A stretch of 64,000 nucleotides of DNA from Astropecten irregularis (Eukaryota; Echinodermata; Asteroidea; Paxillosida; Astropectinidae): contig OZ020246.1 in the NCBI GenBank assembly GCA_963971285.1, positions 23,534,494 through 23,598,493 of the forward strand. The letters are read 5' to 3'. Both the position numbers and the translations under genes were made by a program. Below the pieces are notes generated by a model, which ran no database searches, was not told where the DNA came from, and worked only from the letters and a program-made list of their open reading frames with translations. This document shows positions 1-12,395 of this stretch, piece after piece. Within the stretch, counting starts at the first letter, position 1; every line of letters begins with the position of its first letter.

Positions 1-1276
1 AGCTACTTCCTGTTTGACCGGAAGTAGAGGTCACAGGGGTCAAGCAGTGTGTCACAAAGAAAGACCCTGCCTAACAATCAGTTTTGGTGAAAGAATCAAC
101 TTAATATCTCAAACCGTTGATTTTTTGTTGATTTTTAAAGATTTTGATTATTAAATTCAAATCGCTGGTCACATGACACCTGATGACGTCATGGAGACGA
201 AAAGTTTCGGGGCACAAGTACCCTATATGGACTTCCTTCAGACCAAGTTTGGTTAAAACCGATTGTTTTAAAGTGACCAAAGTGGCACGTAGAATGCCCC
301 TGTACAAAGTCTATACGAAATTTGGCTGAAGAAGATTAAGAAGAAGAAGAAAAAAGAAAAAACAGAACAAAAAAAAAGGCTTTTCGCTTCCGCGAAAAAG
401 CCAATGAGATTCTTCACATGATTTCAATAGGAGAGGAGTCTTAATTATCAGCATATTTGTTGAATGCAACATCTGCACTTGACAAATAATAGACTTCTGA
501 CAGCACACAATTGGCAAAACTGCAGGTTCGCCACTCATGAATATTAATCATGAATATAAATGATTTCCACTACGTTGGTGAAGGGCAAGCCTAATTTGCA
601 TATGAATATTAATATTGAGTCAGGACTGAACCGTGCAGTACACATGTACAGTCACCCAGGATCATTGTGTGCAATGCACATATACACGTTCAAGAATATT
701 GAACTTCAATGGCCAATAAATAATGCACATCACCAAGAAGAGACTTTCTCCTTCGGACTAATCTTCCGTCATCCTCATGAACAAACAAACAAGCATTGAC
801 AAAGATAGTAAGTGCTTGGAGTTAGGAGGGCCTGACGCGTTTCGATCCTAGCAGGATCTTATATCGTAGGCTAATTGACAAGAGGACAAGAACATGCAAA
901 CTTAAAGATACATATAATTAAACGGATGAAGGGATAAGAACAAAGGGGGTTGGGTAGGCAAGTGTGAGCAGGGAAAGAGGGGGTGGGGTAGATAAGATAA
1001 TAAGTCACACCTCACACGGGAACCACCACCTGACCACTTCAACAAAAGTCTTTTACATACCGACAACAGCTAATTTGCTCTTCCTGTCTGTCCAACAGTG
1101 ACCAGTAGACAGACAAACAATCAAGCAGACAAACGAACAGACACAAAAAAAGGCACAAACAAACATTGATGAAGGCTGCTTAGAGTTAATAAGGAGGGCC
1201 TGGCATTTCAATCCAAACAGGATCTTTCAAGTTCTCAAAGGCTACAAGGGGTTGATGATGTATGTCAGTGACGTAC
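1..1276. other. OPLAH intron, no exon seen
   Basis: This stretch follows the last visible oxoprolinase exon, so it should be intron leading to exons beyond the left edge. I see no coding exon in it. It holds two copies of a dispersed sequence containing TTTCGATCC and AGGATCTT (about 825-865 and 1196-1232). Related fragments occur at about 2680-2720 and 9565-9600, and in reverse at about 51493-51530. A long A-rich/T-rich run lies near 320-380. Confidence 0.6.
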
Positions 1277-4200
1277 CTTGATGTTGGTGGATATGGCCGT
1301 TCTCTGTAGAATCCTGCCCATCTGCTCAGCGGTGCTCATGAAACGATGTGAGAAGATGGACAGCTGAATGGTGTCTAGCTCTGTGCCGATCGTTTGAACC
1401 TTGCCACTGCCAATCTGAAAAGATTCCCCCAAAAGACACCAATTTGTATGTTTTACAAATGTTGACACTAGTTTATGCCTCAAATATCTAGTCTACATGC
1501 TTCTATTGCAATGTTCATTTATGTAATAATTATGAAATACAACATACAGGGTGGAGGAATTAAATGCTATGGTACTGATGATGAGGTGTATGTATCAATC
1601 CATTTCAATTGAAGCTGCAAAGAGACCATCAGGTCTAGTCCCATTGTTGAGGATTGATAAGAAGGCATTCATTGCTGCCTTGCTGTGGACTATATGTAGG
1701 TACCCCTCTCAGTCCTATCGGTACTGTAAAGAGATCATCAGTCTTGTTTCAGTGTGAGGGACCAGTTTCCCCACACCATAGGGATGAAGGCATTCATTGC
1801 TGCCATGCTGTGGACTACATGTAGATACCCCTCCCAGTCCTATCGGTACTGTGAAAAGACCATCAGTCTTGTTTCAGTGTGAGGGACTGGTTTCTCTAAA
1901 CCATAGGGACGGAGGCATTCATAATTGTTGCCTTGCTGTACATGCGGACAAGGTACATCTTCAAGACCTACTTGTAATATAAACAGAGCATCAGTCCTGT
2001 GTGTACTGGTTTTATAGATCAGATTTTGAGAGATCAGATAGATGGCCATGTCTGCCCTGAGCAATTTGAAATGCAAATCAAGAATTAGTAAGCATACCGT
2101 GATTTTGACATCGCCACGCTCAGTAATCTGGCCTTCACAGTTTGGTTCCAGGACTATGGTGCTGTTCTTCTCTATCAAGATGGCTGGTCCCTTGATGGTG
2201 TGGCTACATGACAAGTCATCCAGTAGATAGAGTTTAGTGTCCCAGTACTTGGTGTCAAAGTAACACTGCGTAACCTAGGAATAAACCATTCCCAAACGAA
2301 AAATATGAAGGAAAAAAGGTGTCAATACGTGTGTGCAGATTGTGGGTTCGAATCCAGCCATGGGCTAGTGGAGTAGTGGTGCTTGCATCCTTGGGCAAGA
2401 CGCTTTGCAAATATTGCTCCTCTAAGCTTCACCCAGGTGTAAATGGGTACCTGCGAGGGTAGTGATGGTTTTGTGGTTTGATTAGCCTTTGTGCTCCTTA
2501 TGGTGGCCGGGGCTGTATGCTCCTAAGGGAGTTGAGTTGGTTTCAGGAATGTAAATTATGGCCCGATGACTTTATAAATGCCCGTCATTATTATTATTAT
2601 ACAAATCTCAATATTTGGTAAAGACCAATTTAACTTATTACTTAGTAATTTCTTACAGTTGTGATATTGCCTAGCCTCAGCAAGGCCTGAGGTTTCAATC
2701 CTAGCACGATTTTTCTCAAAGGCTGAAGCTTTGTCTCAAAGATACCGGCTCTCTTACCAACTGAGCTATCCAGCCCTATGTTGGTGGTGTCTCTAATAGT
2801 CAATTATCTTTATTTGTTTGGCAGTCAGAAGCCATGAAACCACTTACATACCGCTATATCCAAAGGATCATTCAAGATGTGGACAGCATTAGCAATGCTG
2901 TAACCTGAGGAACAGTACATGGGGGACCACTCAAAGAGGATGAGGCTGACAAGGGAAACTGACTAAAAAATGTTTTCATCTTGATGGACTTACGAGCTGG
3001 ATCTTTGGATCCTGGCCGCTGGGCCTGAGGTGCCTCTTATCCGAGATGTCCGTCTTGCCCGTGCCTCTCACCCGAATGTCATCCATGATAATAGCCCGAC
3101 CCGGAATGGTAAAACCAAACTCTCGTTTGTACCTATAAAGGGAGAGAGGAGAAAAGAAAAGTCATGTAAATTTCATCTGGATTGTTAAAATTAAAGACAG
3201 ACACTTCAGCAAAGTAGATGATGAGGGATAACTATGTATACCCCCTGGGCATTTTGGTAAGGGGTTTTGATTTTCACAAGCTCAGAATCTCACCCAAGTT
3301 CTCAAACAACTAGACAACAGGGTTCCAGCAAAATGTTTGACAACACAATTCCATGACTTTTTAGTGTCTCTTCCCAGCGTGACTTTATATAACTTTCTCC
3401 CCAGAACCATTCCAACCTCAACTCTGAAGTAAGTTTCCCATATGATGTGCGACATTGTGCAAGAATGCATTGGGCATATAGCTATTAGTGTTAAGGGTTT
3501 CCACAAAATTTTGGTAACACAATTCAGTGACTTTTTAATGATTCATTTTCCATGGCTTTTGGGGTGATTTTCATATTCCCTGACTTTTCCACAACTTTCC
3601 ATGACTTCAGGATTTCCAGAATTTTTCAAGGATTTTCGATGATCTTCCAGGATTTTCCATGGCCATGGGAAGACATAAACAGGGAAAACCCATAACAATT
3701 TAAACAATCTGTACCTGGAATTGAAAGCAGACTCGAAGTCCCCGTACTGGCACGAGGTTTTGCTGGCGGGGAAGCTGTCCGCTGAGCACATGAGAGCACA
3801 ATCCGTCCGGTCATATCGCAGATGCAGGTACGGCTCTGTCTCAATCTGTGACCTACAACAAACAGACACATCCACAGAACTTATTCTGACTGTTACAAGT
3901 TCTGGCTCAGGCTTTGGCTCATTGAACAAAAAGCTGAAAATACAGGTTTGAGTTTATGGCTCAAGCTGCTCCAAATAGATGATTTACATGGCCGAAACTG
4001 AAACTGAAAGATCAAGCCGTAGCCCGAGTCGAAGCCAGAGCCAGAACTGGAGCCAAATGCATTCTAGTGCTTTTCAACCTATTTTTTCATGATTTGGAGC
4101 ATGGAATGAAAGAATGAAACTTAATTTGACTGGTACCTTGAGAATCCTTCAGCCTCCAACTCTTGTACACATTGCTTGGTGAGTTCGTCTATCCTGAGAT

Positions 4201-7200
4201 TGATGAAGGGGAAGGCGCTGGGCTCGTACTGCCTGGCGCAGGGCTCCTGGGCTTCATGGACCACGTCCGCTAAGGCCATGCCATACGCCGACAGAATACC
4301 AGAATACCTGCAAAGACATATAAACGGATTCGAAAGGATGTTAACGAAAGGCAAAATCAGCAAAAATTAATGTTACAACAGCAAATTTTAAGTCATTAAA
4401 AAGTGAAGGAAAATTGACTGGAGATGGATTCGAACCAGTGACCTCTGGAATATCGTCATGTATTAGGAAGGTCACTGGTTCGAATCCCGCTCCACTCAAT
4501 TTAAAATTAACCATTCGGTTTCCCTTGTTTTTTGATGAACAGCAAATTTTGCTGTACGTGACTTTGTCATGTTTGTGTATGGTATACGGATCGCAAGAAT
4601 TTCATAAACTCTGTCCATGGTTAGAAAGTAAGCAATCCAAACCACATTGAAAATTTGACCACTAGTAACTGACCTGTGGATGAAGACGGTGGACATGCCC
4701 AATGACCTCGCAATCGCACAGGCGTGCTGACCGCCGGCTCCCCCGAAGCAGGCCAGAACGTGTCGGGAGGTGTCATGACCTTTGGCCTGGAAAAGGAGCA
4801 ACACATGAGAACAACGAGACAGAAATAAATGCAGCCACTTTTTTTATACCAATGTCTATTATTAACCTAATTGACAAAATACTGTTTTCTTCTGAGAAAG
4901 TGGAAAATAACAAATGAATGAAGGAATGAACTTGCAAAAAGATGACCATTGATGGCCCTTTGCTTATCCGAAAACACATCGCACATGTCAAGTATGATCT
5001 TGTGAAGCAACAAGAACATGGATGCCAGAAACTAGATAACGTTGTAGCTGCATCCTTCGCAACGCAGCAACTCAGCTACGAATAAGGATGACTAGCATCC
5101 CATATAAGCATTATTACTTCATATCTTGTAAAATGAAGAATTCAAAACTTAAACAACCATTTTTTATTAGGACTCCACAGCCTAAAATAAGACAATGCAT
5201 CTTTAATGAGGGATACGCCTTTGCCTACCTGAGTGAGCGACCTGATTGGCCGGCACATGGTCTCGTTGGCAACGCTGATGAATCCCATGGCAACCTCCTC
5301 CATGCTCATTGGATCCTTCTTGGTTCCCTCCGGCTGACTGGCCAAAAACTCGTTGACCTTTTAGAAGAGATGGCGGACAGCAAAATGGCATGAGTTTTGA
5401 CGGGACTCTGTCTTTTGTTGGGGCAAATCTTTATGTCCGTGCCATCACGAATGTTTGGGAGTAGGGTCATGCCAAAAGGATGGGGTATGATTTGTGACAG
5501 TGCACCTTGTTACATAAGCAAACTTTCATACTGTACTTGTCATAATCTATTAACCCTTTGGGGCACAGTCTGGGCCCGTGGCCAGCAACCGCCAAATTTC
5601 CATGCATCCCTCATATTGTTTTACATTTTAAATATAATTCATCTGTGCACCAAAGGGTTAAGTTGTTTCCGGCCCGGAACCTTAAAGAGGCCACCATGGA
5701 CATAACTGCTTGGCCTCAGATTTGGCCTTGGCCTTGATCTCGTATAATTTATACCAATGATACTACCCCTTCAAATGATAAAGTGGCCTCCATCCTTCAA
5801 GAACCAAATTCTAGGCCAGATTTCTTCTAAACGTAGTTGTAGCATGGAGGAAGAACAGACAAAGTTTTTTTGGCAACCAAATGTGATAATACTGTCTTTG
5901 CTCTGTGGGGTTTTGAAAGAACTAGCCATTATCTTCCCAAAAACAAATTCAGTGAAGATATAGAGAATAAGGTTGAGGCAAATGAGGCTACCTGTCATGC
6001 TTTCGTTTTTACAGAATCAAAGACTCAAAGACCGTACTACCATGACTTCATCACACAGTAATATTTTTAAAAAAATGTACGATTTAGTGCAAAGAGTCCA
6101 ACTGCTTTATGGTCAAGAGCACAAACGTCTCTTTTAACAACCCTGAAATCTGTCTACTAAGCTCTTTAATACCCACCTCCTGAGTAAGTTTCATGAAGGC
6201 TGCCACGGAGGCTTCTATGTCTAGAGGTTGGTCTTCCGTCTTCCCGAAGATGCTTGGGAAGAACTCTGGCCGCAAGCGACCTAGCACCAGGTTAGCATCA
6301 GTCACACAAAGAGGTCCACCTGGTTAGAATGTAGAAAAATAAAACCAGTAATATAAATACACAGTACAAAGGGTATTATCATCAAATAAGTACAAGGGAA
6401 ACTGACCGTGAATTTTTAAGTCATTGAAAGGTGAACAAAGAAAAATTGACTGGAGCGGGATTCGAACCAGCGACCTCCTGATGAATACCGTACAGGCACT
6501 CTACAATTTAGCTATCCCGCCCTACATTGCTTGTGTCCCTAATAGTGAATTATCTATTGGGAATGTATGGCAGTCAGAAGCATGAAACCACTCACATACT
6601 GCTATATCCCAGGGATCATTTCAGAGAACAGGGGTGCAAAGGGGTACACAGGGTATTAGTTTGTGGCAATGGAAGATGATTCAGCAATAACAATCTTGAG
6701 TCCGATGTGCTAGATAACTCAGACAAAACAAACGTCAAGGGATAGTGGCCCAGCCTTGAGATGATGTCTACTACTGTATACTAACTGACCTTTGCGATAG
6801 CAGGCTGGTCCGGGGTGAGCTCCGGCCGATTCAGGACCAACCACGAAGAGACCAGCTCGGAAGAAGAGCCGGGATCCACCGCCCGCTGCCACCGTGTTGA
6901 TGTCAAGCTGCAAAAAGCCATTCAGAAAACCATATGAAATTGTCATTATACAAACTGTAATAATTACTTGCACTGCAACATCGCTACCAGCAAACCCTTC
7001 TTTGAATATCAATAGCATCCCATCTGCCCGCCCTGCCCCACCCGGCCCCGCCCTGCCCCAAAATAGTCCTAACAGCAATGAAACAGACCATAGCTGAAGA
7101 AAATTTTTGGATACAATTCTTTAAGTTTCTGTGCTATAACATAAAATTCATCAGTGAATGGACCCAGAACACTGAGGTTATAGAAGCATAATATACATCT

Positions 7201-10200
7201 ATGATTAACAGGTATATACCTGTGGTGCTTGTATGGTCACTCCGGCTGTGGTGGACTCAAAGACGTGTTCATACTCCCCAGCATAGCGACTGACATCGGT
7301 AGATGTGCCTAACAAGAGGTTTGACAGAACAGCACAGGGCAATGTTAATTACAATGAGGATTTATGGTACACCAAAACAAAACCTGTCATCACTGGTAAA
7401 ATGGGAAAAAATTACCGTAGGAGGTGATTTTAGAAGATTCAAACCTGTTGCCAATTTTAGGGCCTGTTTGTTTCACACACAAGATCACGAATCATGCTGA
7501 TCCGGATCCTATTTTAGCGTATCCTGCATAGGACGTGGATCTGCAGGATCCCTGAACCCGTGCCAAAACAAACAGGCCCTTATATTTACCCATGGCCACG
7601 CCCATCAAAAGTCGGTGGCAGACTTACCCGTCACAAACTTTCATTAATGTAAACCAATAAAATAAATGTGCATACTTCATGGTCTATTTATCAACTTAAA
7701 AGTAATATAATGCAAATTTGCTACGTAAAATAGATTACTAATGTTCAATTTTATTCTTCACTGATAATCTATTGCTAGGCACAGGGCGCCCTCTTTAGAC
7801 AATGTTGTGCCAGTACACCTACCTCCCATGTCAAATCCTATGACAGGCAGATCAGTTTCTCTCTTGTACGTGGTGACCGCGTAGCCGACCACACCGCCAG
7901 CTGGGCCCGATAGAATGGCACGGGATCCGTTGAACCTGGGATAGAGGTTGAAAATTCAAAAAATGAATAACAAGAATCTGCATACTGTGTCTTACTTGAC
8001 TGTTTGCATTGGTCCAGGGGGGAAATGCTCAATGGAAAATCTGGTGATGTGGTAGGTAAAGCATTCTTGTAATGCATGTAATGCAATTTTAGGATGCATA
8101 ATTGCCTTGCGGTGGACTAGGTTCCCCTTCCAGTCCTATTTGAATATTGTAAAGAGACCACCAGTATTATTTCAGTTTGAGGGACTGGTTTTTCCACACC
8201 ATAGGGGATGGAGGCATTCATTGCTGCCTTGCTGCGGACTAGGTACCCCTTCCAGTCCTATTTGTATTGTGAAGAGACCATCAGTCTTGTTTCAGTGCGA
8301 GGGACTGGTTTCTCCACACCATAGGGGTTGAGGCATTCATTGCTGCCTTGCTGTAGCTACCCCTTCCAGTCCTATTTATACTGTGATGAGACCACCAGTC
8401 TTATTTCAGTGCGAGGGACTGGTTTCTCCACACCGTATAGGGGTAGAGGCATTCATTGCTGCCTTGCTGTGGACTAGGTACCCCTTCCAGTCCTATTTGT
8501 ATTATGAAGAGACCATCAGTCTTGTTTCAGTGTAAGGGACTGGTTTCTCCACACCATAGGGGTAGAGGCATTCATTGCTGCCTTGCTGTGGACTACGTAC
8601 CCCTTCCAGTCCTATTTGTATTGTGAACAGACCATCAGTCTTGTTTCAGTGCGAGGGACTGGTTTCTCCACACCATAGGGGTTGAGGCATTCATTGCTGC
8701 CTTGCTGTAGCTACCCCTTCCAGTCCTATTTATACTGTGATGAGACCACCAGTCTTATTTCAGTTTGAGGGACTGGTTTCTCCACACCATAGGGGTGGAG
8801 GCATTCATTGCTGCCTTGCTGTGGACTAGGTATCCCTTCTAGTCCTATTTGTATTTTGAAGAGACCATCAGTCTTGTTTTAATAGGAGGGACTGGTTTCT
8901 CCATATATGGAATGGATTTTCCATTTTAGAGCGTACGGATCAAAATATGAATGCAAGGAACGACTCACTTTTCCATGGGGGTGAGCCCACCATCAGATTG
9001 CATGAACAGCACCCTCTTTCCTTGTAAGTTGTTCTGGAAACCCCCTGCAAAGCTAGATACGTAGTTCTTGATGCAAGGCGTCAGGTAAGCATCAGCAGAA
9101 GCTGAAAGATAAAGAAATCTGACAAAATCAGTCTGATCATCAAATAACCACAAGGGAAACTGACCGGATTAATTAAAAGTCATTGAAAAGCGAACAAAGA
9201 AAAATTGAGTAGAGCTGGATTCGAACCAGCGACCCCCAGAATACAGTATCAGCACTCTACCAACTGAGCTATCCAGCCCTATATTGGCAGTGTCCATAAT
9301 ATCATCTTTCAATCGTTTGGCAGTCAGAAGCCATGAAACCACTCACATACCACTACATGTATATCCCAAGGACCATTTAACATAAGAATTTGCTAAAGTC
9401 AAAGATAATTGATTATTAGGGGCAACGCCAACATAGGGTTGGATAGCTCAGTAGTGGTAAAGACCCGGTACGGTACGTATTCCAGGTATTGCTGGTTCGA
9501 AACCCGCTCCAGTAAAATTTCCTCTGTTTTGGGCACTTTTCAATGACTTAAAATAAATCAGAGTTATTAGAGGGCCTGACATTTTAATCCTTTGCTTAAG
9601 GGCTAAATCAAATTGAGAAAGATGCTTTGAAGAAGTAGCTGTGCCAACATAATGAACTGTATGCAATTTCTACAGGGAATGAGTGGGGAGTCTAGGTGTT
9701 GAGCTGCTTACCCGTGTACCCCCTTGGCACCATTCTAACCATGGGCATGATGGCAGAAGACAGCGATACGTGACGGAAGCCCATCCTCTTAGCCATGTCA
9801 CCAACAGCTCGTTCATGACGGTCAAATCTGCCATCAAACAATGCCAGTAATATCATCGGGATTAAATTTCTGACAGCGACCATCAGCAACGTGGATTTGC
9901 AAGATCAAATATGGCGACCAAGATCCGCGGCGAATCAAACAGGCCCTTAAAGTGCACATTTGGGTCATTCGGGTTGGGGCAAGATTATGTGTCCCTCTGT
10001 AACATATAGCATCCTGTGTTACAACATGAGTGCACATGAAGTGCACATACACATTTCAGTTTTCAATTAAAAATGAACTAATCCATTTCTGCACATTACA
10101 ACAAAGGTCATAACAATATTAATTAGGAGTCAGATTAAAACAGGGATGTGATGAGTGGATGGCCACACACACGAATTGGAAAACACCAATGAAAAAGCTG

Positions 10201-12274
10201 AAATTTAAAAAGATCCTATGCTTTTGGATAGACAGGTGCACAAAAAAGGTGAAATTCTGAGTTAAAATCTTAATAAACCCCAAAAAATTTGAATTCAGAT
10301 TTAAATCTGAAATCTCACATCCCTGATAAAAGATAATTACAGACAATGCAGTTATATTAGCTGGAAGGGAACACGAACTACAGATCATGTCCCCAACCTA
10401 CCGATACAACTGAGCTTAGGAAGAATTGGAAAGCCTGGCATATTTGAGGATTGGGCACTTACGTGTAGGCATGCATGAGTACCACGGCCAAGCTCTTGAT
10501 GCCCTTGTTCAGGATCTTCTGCAGGTCATTCCGTAGCTTAGTCTCATCAAGGACCTCCAGCACCTCAAGCTACAAGGAGTAAAAAAAATTGAATCAGTCA
10601 CAATCTTCTCTCAGAAACCAAACAAAATGGCACCTCAATCAGACGCGGTACAAGGGGATAGGGGGAACATTAACATCCCCCTCAATTTATGTCAAGGACC
10701 ACCCCTAAAAGAAATAGCAGAAGCGAATGTTAGACGAGGGCGTCATGTACAAGTATTGGCTCTAGAACCGCGTCTGACCTCAATACTTGTATCATGCATG
10801 TGTATTAAAGAAAGATGAACAAAATCCAGAATTTGAGAAATGATAAGAAAGATTAAATGTTACCCACTCTTTTTTGCAATAATCACGGTGTGCACTCTGT
10901 AACGTCAAACTCCCTGCAAAAATGTCAACTACAAGTTATACCTTTTCTCCCGTTGTGCCCGTGACAATTTCTACATCTTGTTTCCTTGGCAACTTGCATC
11001 TATCCTGTTGCAGTATGACTCTCTCGGACACTTCTACCACCTCCTCGTACAGCATGTCAGGGGTCACAATCTCCTGCAGACAATGTGAATAAAAAACCAG
11101 TGTTCAAGATGTACTTTCCGTGTGTTCGACTCAAGTGGGATGGGAACCCGAAACCTGTGGATTAATATACCTGTGCAATTAGATTAAATCTTGAACTTTG
11201 ACTATGCATGGGTATCACACGCAGTACTCACCAGGTCAAATATCTTGGGTCTGGACTGATTGCCTATGTACAGGAGATCCTTGAAGCCTTTGGTGATGAC
11301 CAGAGCAATGCGTTCCCCGTTTCTCTCCAGCAAGGAGTTGGTAGCCACCGTGGTGCCCATGCGGATCCACTCAATGTGGGTGGTGTCCAAAGGCTGACCG
11401 GGCGGCATCAGCTGACCGGTCTCCTTCAGTTTGGGGATATATAAAAAGATATCAGAAAAAGTTGGATTGGGGTTCATAATTTTCACGCCACTGGAAAGTC
11501 CTCCCAGTATTTTTCAAGACTAGTACCCATCTAAAGAGAGAAAGAACTTTAATAATGGAAACAATGAAGGCCTGATCATTATCTTGGTGTCCCTGGTCAT
11601 TACCGCTAGTTACCGGTGACTTTGGTCATAGTCTTGGTAACCCTAGTCATTGCCCCTGGTCACTGCCTCTGTGTCCCTGGTCATTGCCTCTAGAGGTGTT
11701 CCTGCTCATTACCTCTGTACCTCTAGTCATCTGGTGATCCTATAGCTAGTCACTGCCCCTGGTCAAAGTGACCCTAGTCATCAATACCTAGCTGTGACAA
11801 TGCCTTGATGCTCAGGCATTGCCCCTGGTCATTGCCACATTGGCCTTGGTCATTGCCTATGTGCCCCTGCTAAATGCCCTAGTGCATCTGGTTATTGCCT
11901 TGGTGTCCTGGGTCACACAATTTTATACCCCCAGGTCAAAATTGATAATTGTCAAATTGCTGAGTTTTGTGCATACAGTACACATGTAACATCTCACAGA
12001 CTATGCCTTCAAAAACGAAATGTTAAATTTCTAGACATGTATGGACCCTTTGTCCTGAGGCCCTTGGCTTAATCTGACCTGATGACCTTTGACGCTTGCT
12101 CCTCACCTGCTGCAGAATACGGCGTATGCCTTCCCTCGGTGCATCGGCATAGTTCCCCGGATCCTCAGACAGTAACTTCATGACCCTGGTCTTGCCGTTG
12201 GGGCACTGGGCATAGATGTCTGTGAAGGTCCCTCCACGGTCAATAGCAAAACGGAAGCCAGCCTTCTGAGCCAT
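1277..12274 (-). CDS. OPLAH: 5-oxoprolinase (ATP-hydrolysing), 5' seventeen coding exons, partial
   Basis: This cytosolic enzyme of the gamma-glutamyl cycle opens 5-oxo-L-proline to glutamate using ATP. Exons in coding order: 12107-12274, 11232-11423, 10942-11073, 10463-10569, 9712-9827, 8969-9101, 7823-7935, 7220-7308, 6790-6907, 6177-6319, 5229-5357, 4674-4786, 4137-4307, 3715-3852, 2994-3132, 2098-2274, 1277-1414. They give 772 codons in one open phase with GT-AG introns. Visible motifs are IDRGGTFTD near residue 11 and [14 protein letters not shown] near 316 (nucleotide-binding hydantoinase A fold), [10 protein letters not shown] near 356, and [14 protein letters not shown] near 493. The last exon ([20 protein letters not shown]) begins the hydantoinase B half. 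The family is about 1290 residues, so roughly 500 C-terminal residues lie off the left edge. The start ATG opens the conserved N-terminus directly. EXOSC4 is the divergent neighbour. Confidence 0.97.
1650..2000. repeat. Minisatellite, about three ~120-bp units
   Basis: Units start with GGCATTCATTGCTGCC-like text at about 1665, 1788 and 1914 and contain CAGTCCTAT and AGGGACTGGTTT. This is the same unit as the longer array at 8100-8905 in another intron of the gene. Confidence 0.85.
2340..2605 (+). mobile_element. SINE-like element, type B
   Basis: The body contains GGCAAGACGCTTTGC, TTCACCCAGGTGTAAATGG and CCGGGGCTGTATGCTCC, and it ends in an (ATT)n tail near 2590. A reverse copy of the same layout lies at 51546-51840, where the tRNA-like B box (GGATTCGAACTC) is clearer. 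An (ATT)n tail plus a Pol III-like head fits a SINE. I assign no named family. Confidence 0.7.
2680..2990 (-). mobile_element. tRNA-derived SINE, type A (reverse)
   Basis: It contains ACCAACTGAGCTATCCAGCC, the reverse complement of a tRNA A-box arm. The family body follows: GGCAGTCAGAAGCCATGAAA, CATACCGCTATATCC and GACAAGGGAAACTGAC. The same modules recur at 6385-6630, 9140-9380, 9420-9570, 27590-27710 and 45775-45890. Confidence 0.7.
4385..4560. mobile_element. SINE type A fragments, back to back
   Basis: GGATTCGAACCAGTGACC near 4429 and GTCACTGGTTCGAATCCC near 4472 are two inverted B-box segments about 45 bases apart. The flanks match the type A SINE. It lies in an OPLAH intron. Confidence 0.6.
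6385..6640 (-). mobile_element. tRNA-derived SINE, type A (reverse)
   Basis: This is a reverse-oriented copy with B box GGATTCGAACCAGCGACC, a degenerate A-box arm (TTTAGCTATCCCGCC) and the family body GGCAGTCAGAAGCATGAAAC. It lies in an OPLAH intron. Confidence 0.75.
7460..7579. mobile_element. 120-bp MITE, PIF/Harbinger-like
   Basis: The terminal inverted repeats are GGGCCTGTTTGTTT and AAACAAACAGGCCC. They are flanked by the 3-bp duplication TTA on both sides (7457-7459 and 7580-7582). A 3-bp TWA duplication is typical of PIF/Harbinger elements. A related single end (AAACAGGCCCTTA) lies near 9940-9955. Confidence 0.7.
8100..8905. repeat. Minisatellite, about seven ~118-bp units
   Basis: Starts of GAGGCATTCATTGCTGCC are spaced about 115-121 bases apart (near 8211, 8331, 8447, 8566, 8684 and 8799). 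Units carry GGACTGGTTTCTCCACACC and CAGTCCTATTT. The array lies in the OPLAH intron between the exons ending at 8969 and starting at 7935. Confidence 0.92.
9140..9380 (-). mobile_element. tRNA-derived SINE, type A (reverse)
   Basis: GGATTCGAACCAGCGACC (B box) and ACCAACTGAGCTATCCAGCC (A-box arm) are both well kept. GGCAGTCAGAAGCCATGAAA and CATACCACTACATG follow. This is the best-preserved reverse copy. Confidence 0.8.
9420..9570 (+). mobile_element. tRNA-derived SINE head, type A (forward)
   Basis: TTGGATAGCTCAGTAGTGG (A box) and TGCTGGTTCGAAACCC (B box) lie about 55 bases apart, followed by the family body read forward. The ends do not pair as an acceptor stem, so it is not a functional tRNA gene. 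Confidence 0.75.
10640..10776. mobile_element. 137-bp hAT-type MITE with perfect 8-bp target duplication
   Basis: The ends are CAGACGCGGT and ACCGCGTCTG, and ACCTCAAT is repeated exactly at 10632-10639 and 10777-10784. The right part (AGCAGAAGCGAATGTTAGA, GGCTCTAGAACCGCG) matches the longer copies at 33007-33320 and 58283-58574. An 8-bp duplication fits the hAT superfamily. Confidence 0.85.
11570..11930. repeat. Degenerate short tandem repeat
   Basis: Variants of CCTGGTCATTGCC recur every 12-30 bases in the first OPLAH intron. There is no fixed period, and it is likely an old, diverged minisatellite. Confidence 0.7.
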
Positions 12275-12395
12275 TCTAGTTGAGTCAAGTTGCAGTCACA
12301 CTGTCAATTATGCTGCAATAAAGACAATATAGCATAACAATGTATGCATTATTGCATACTGAGATTTGGTTTACATTAACAAATCAATATTTAGT

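Noticed and set aside
9430-9510. Possible tRNA genes (also near 59465, 9210, 6445, 4430)
   Set aside because: A and B boxes are present, but acceptor stems do not pair and each is followed by a shared SINE body.
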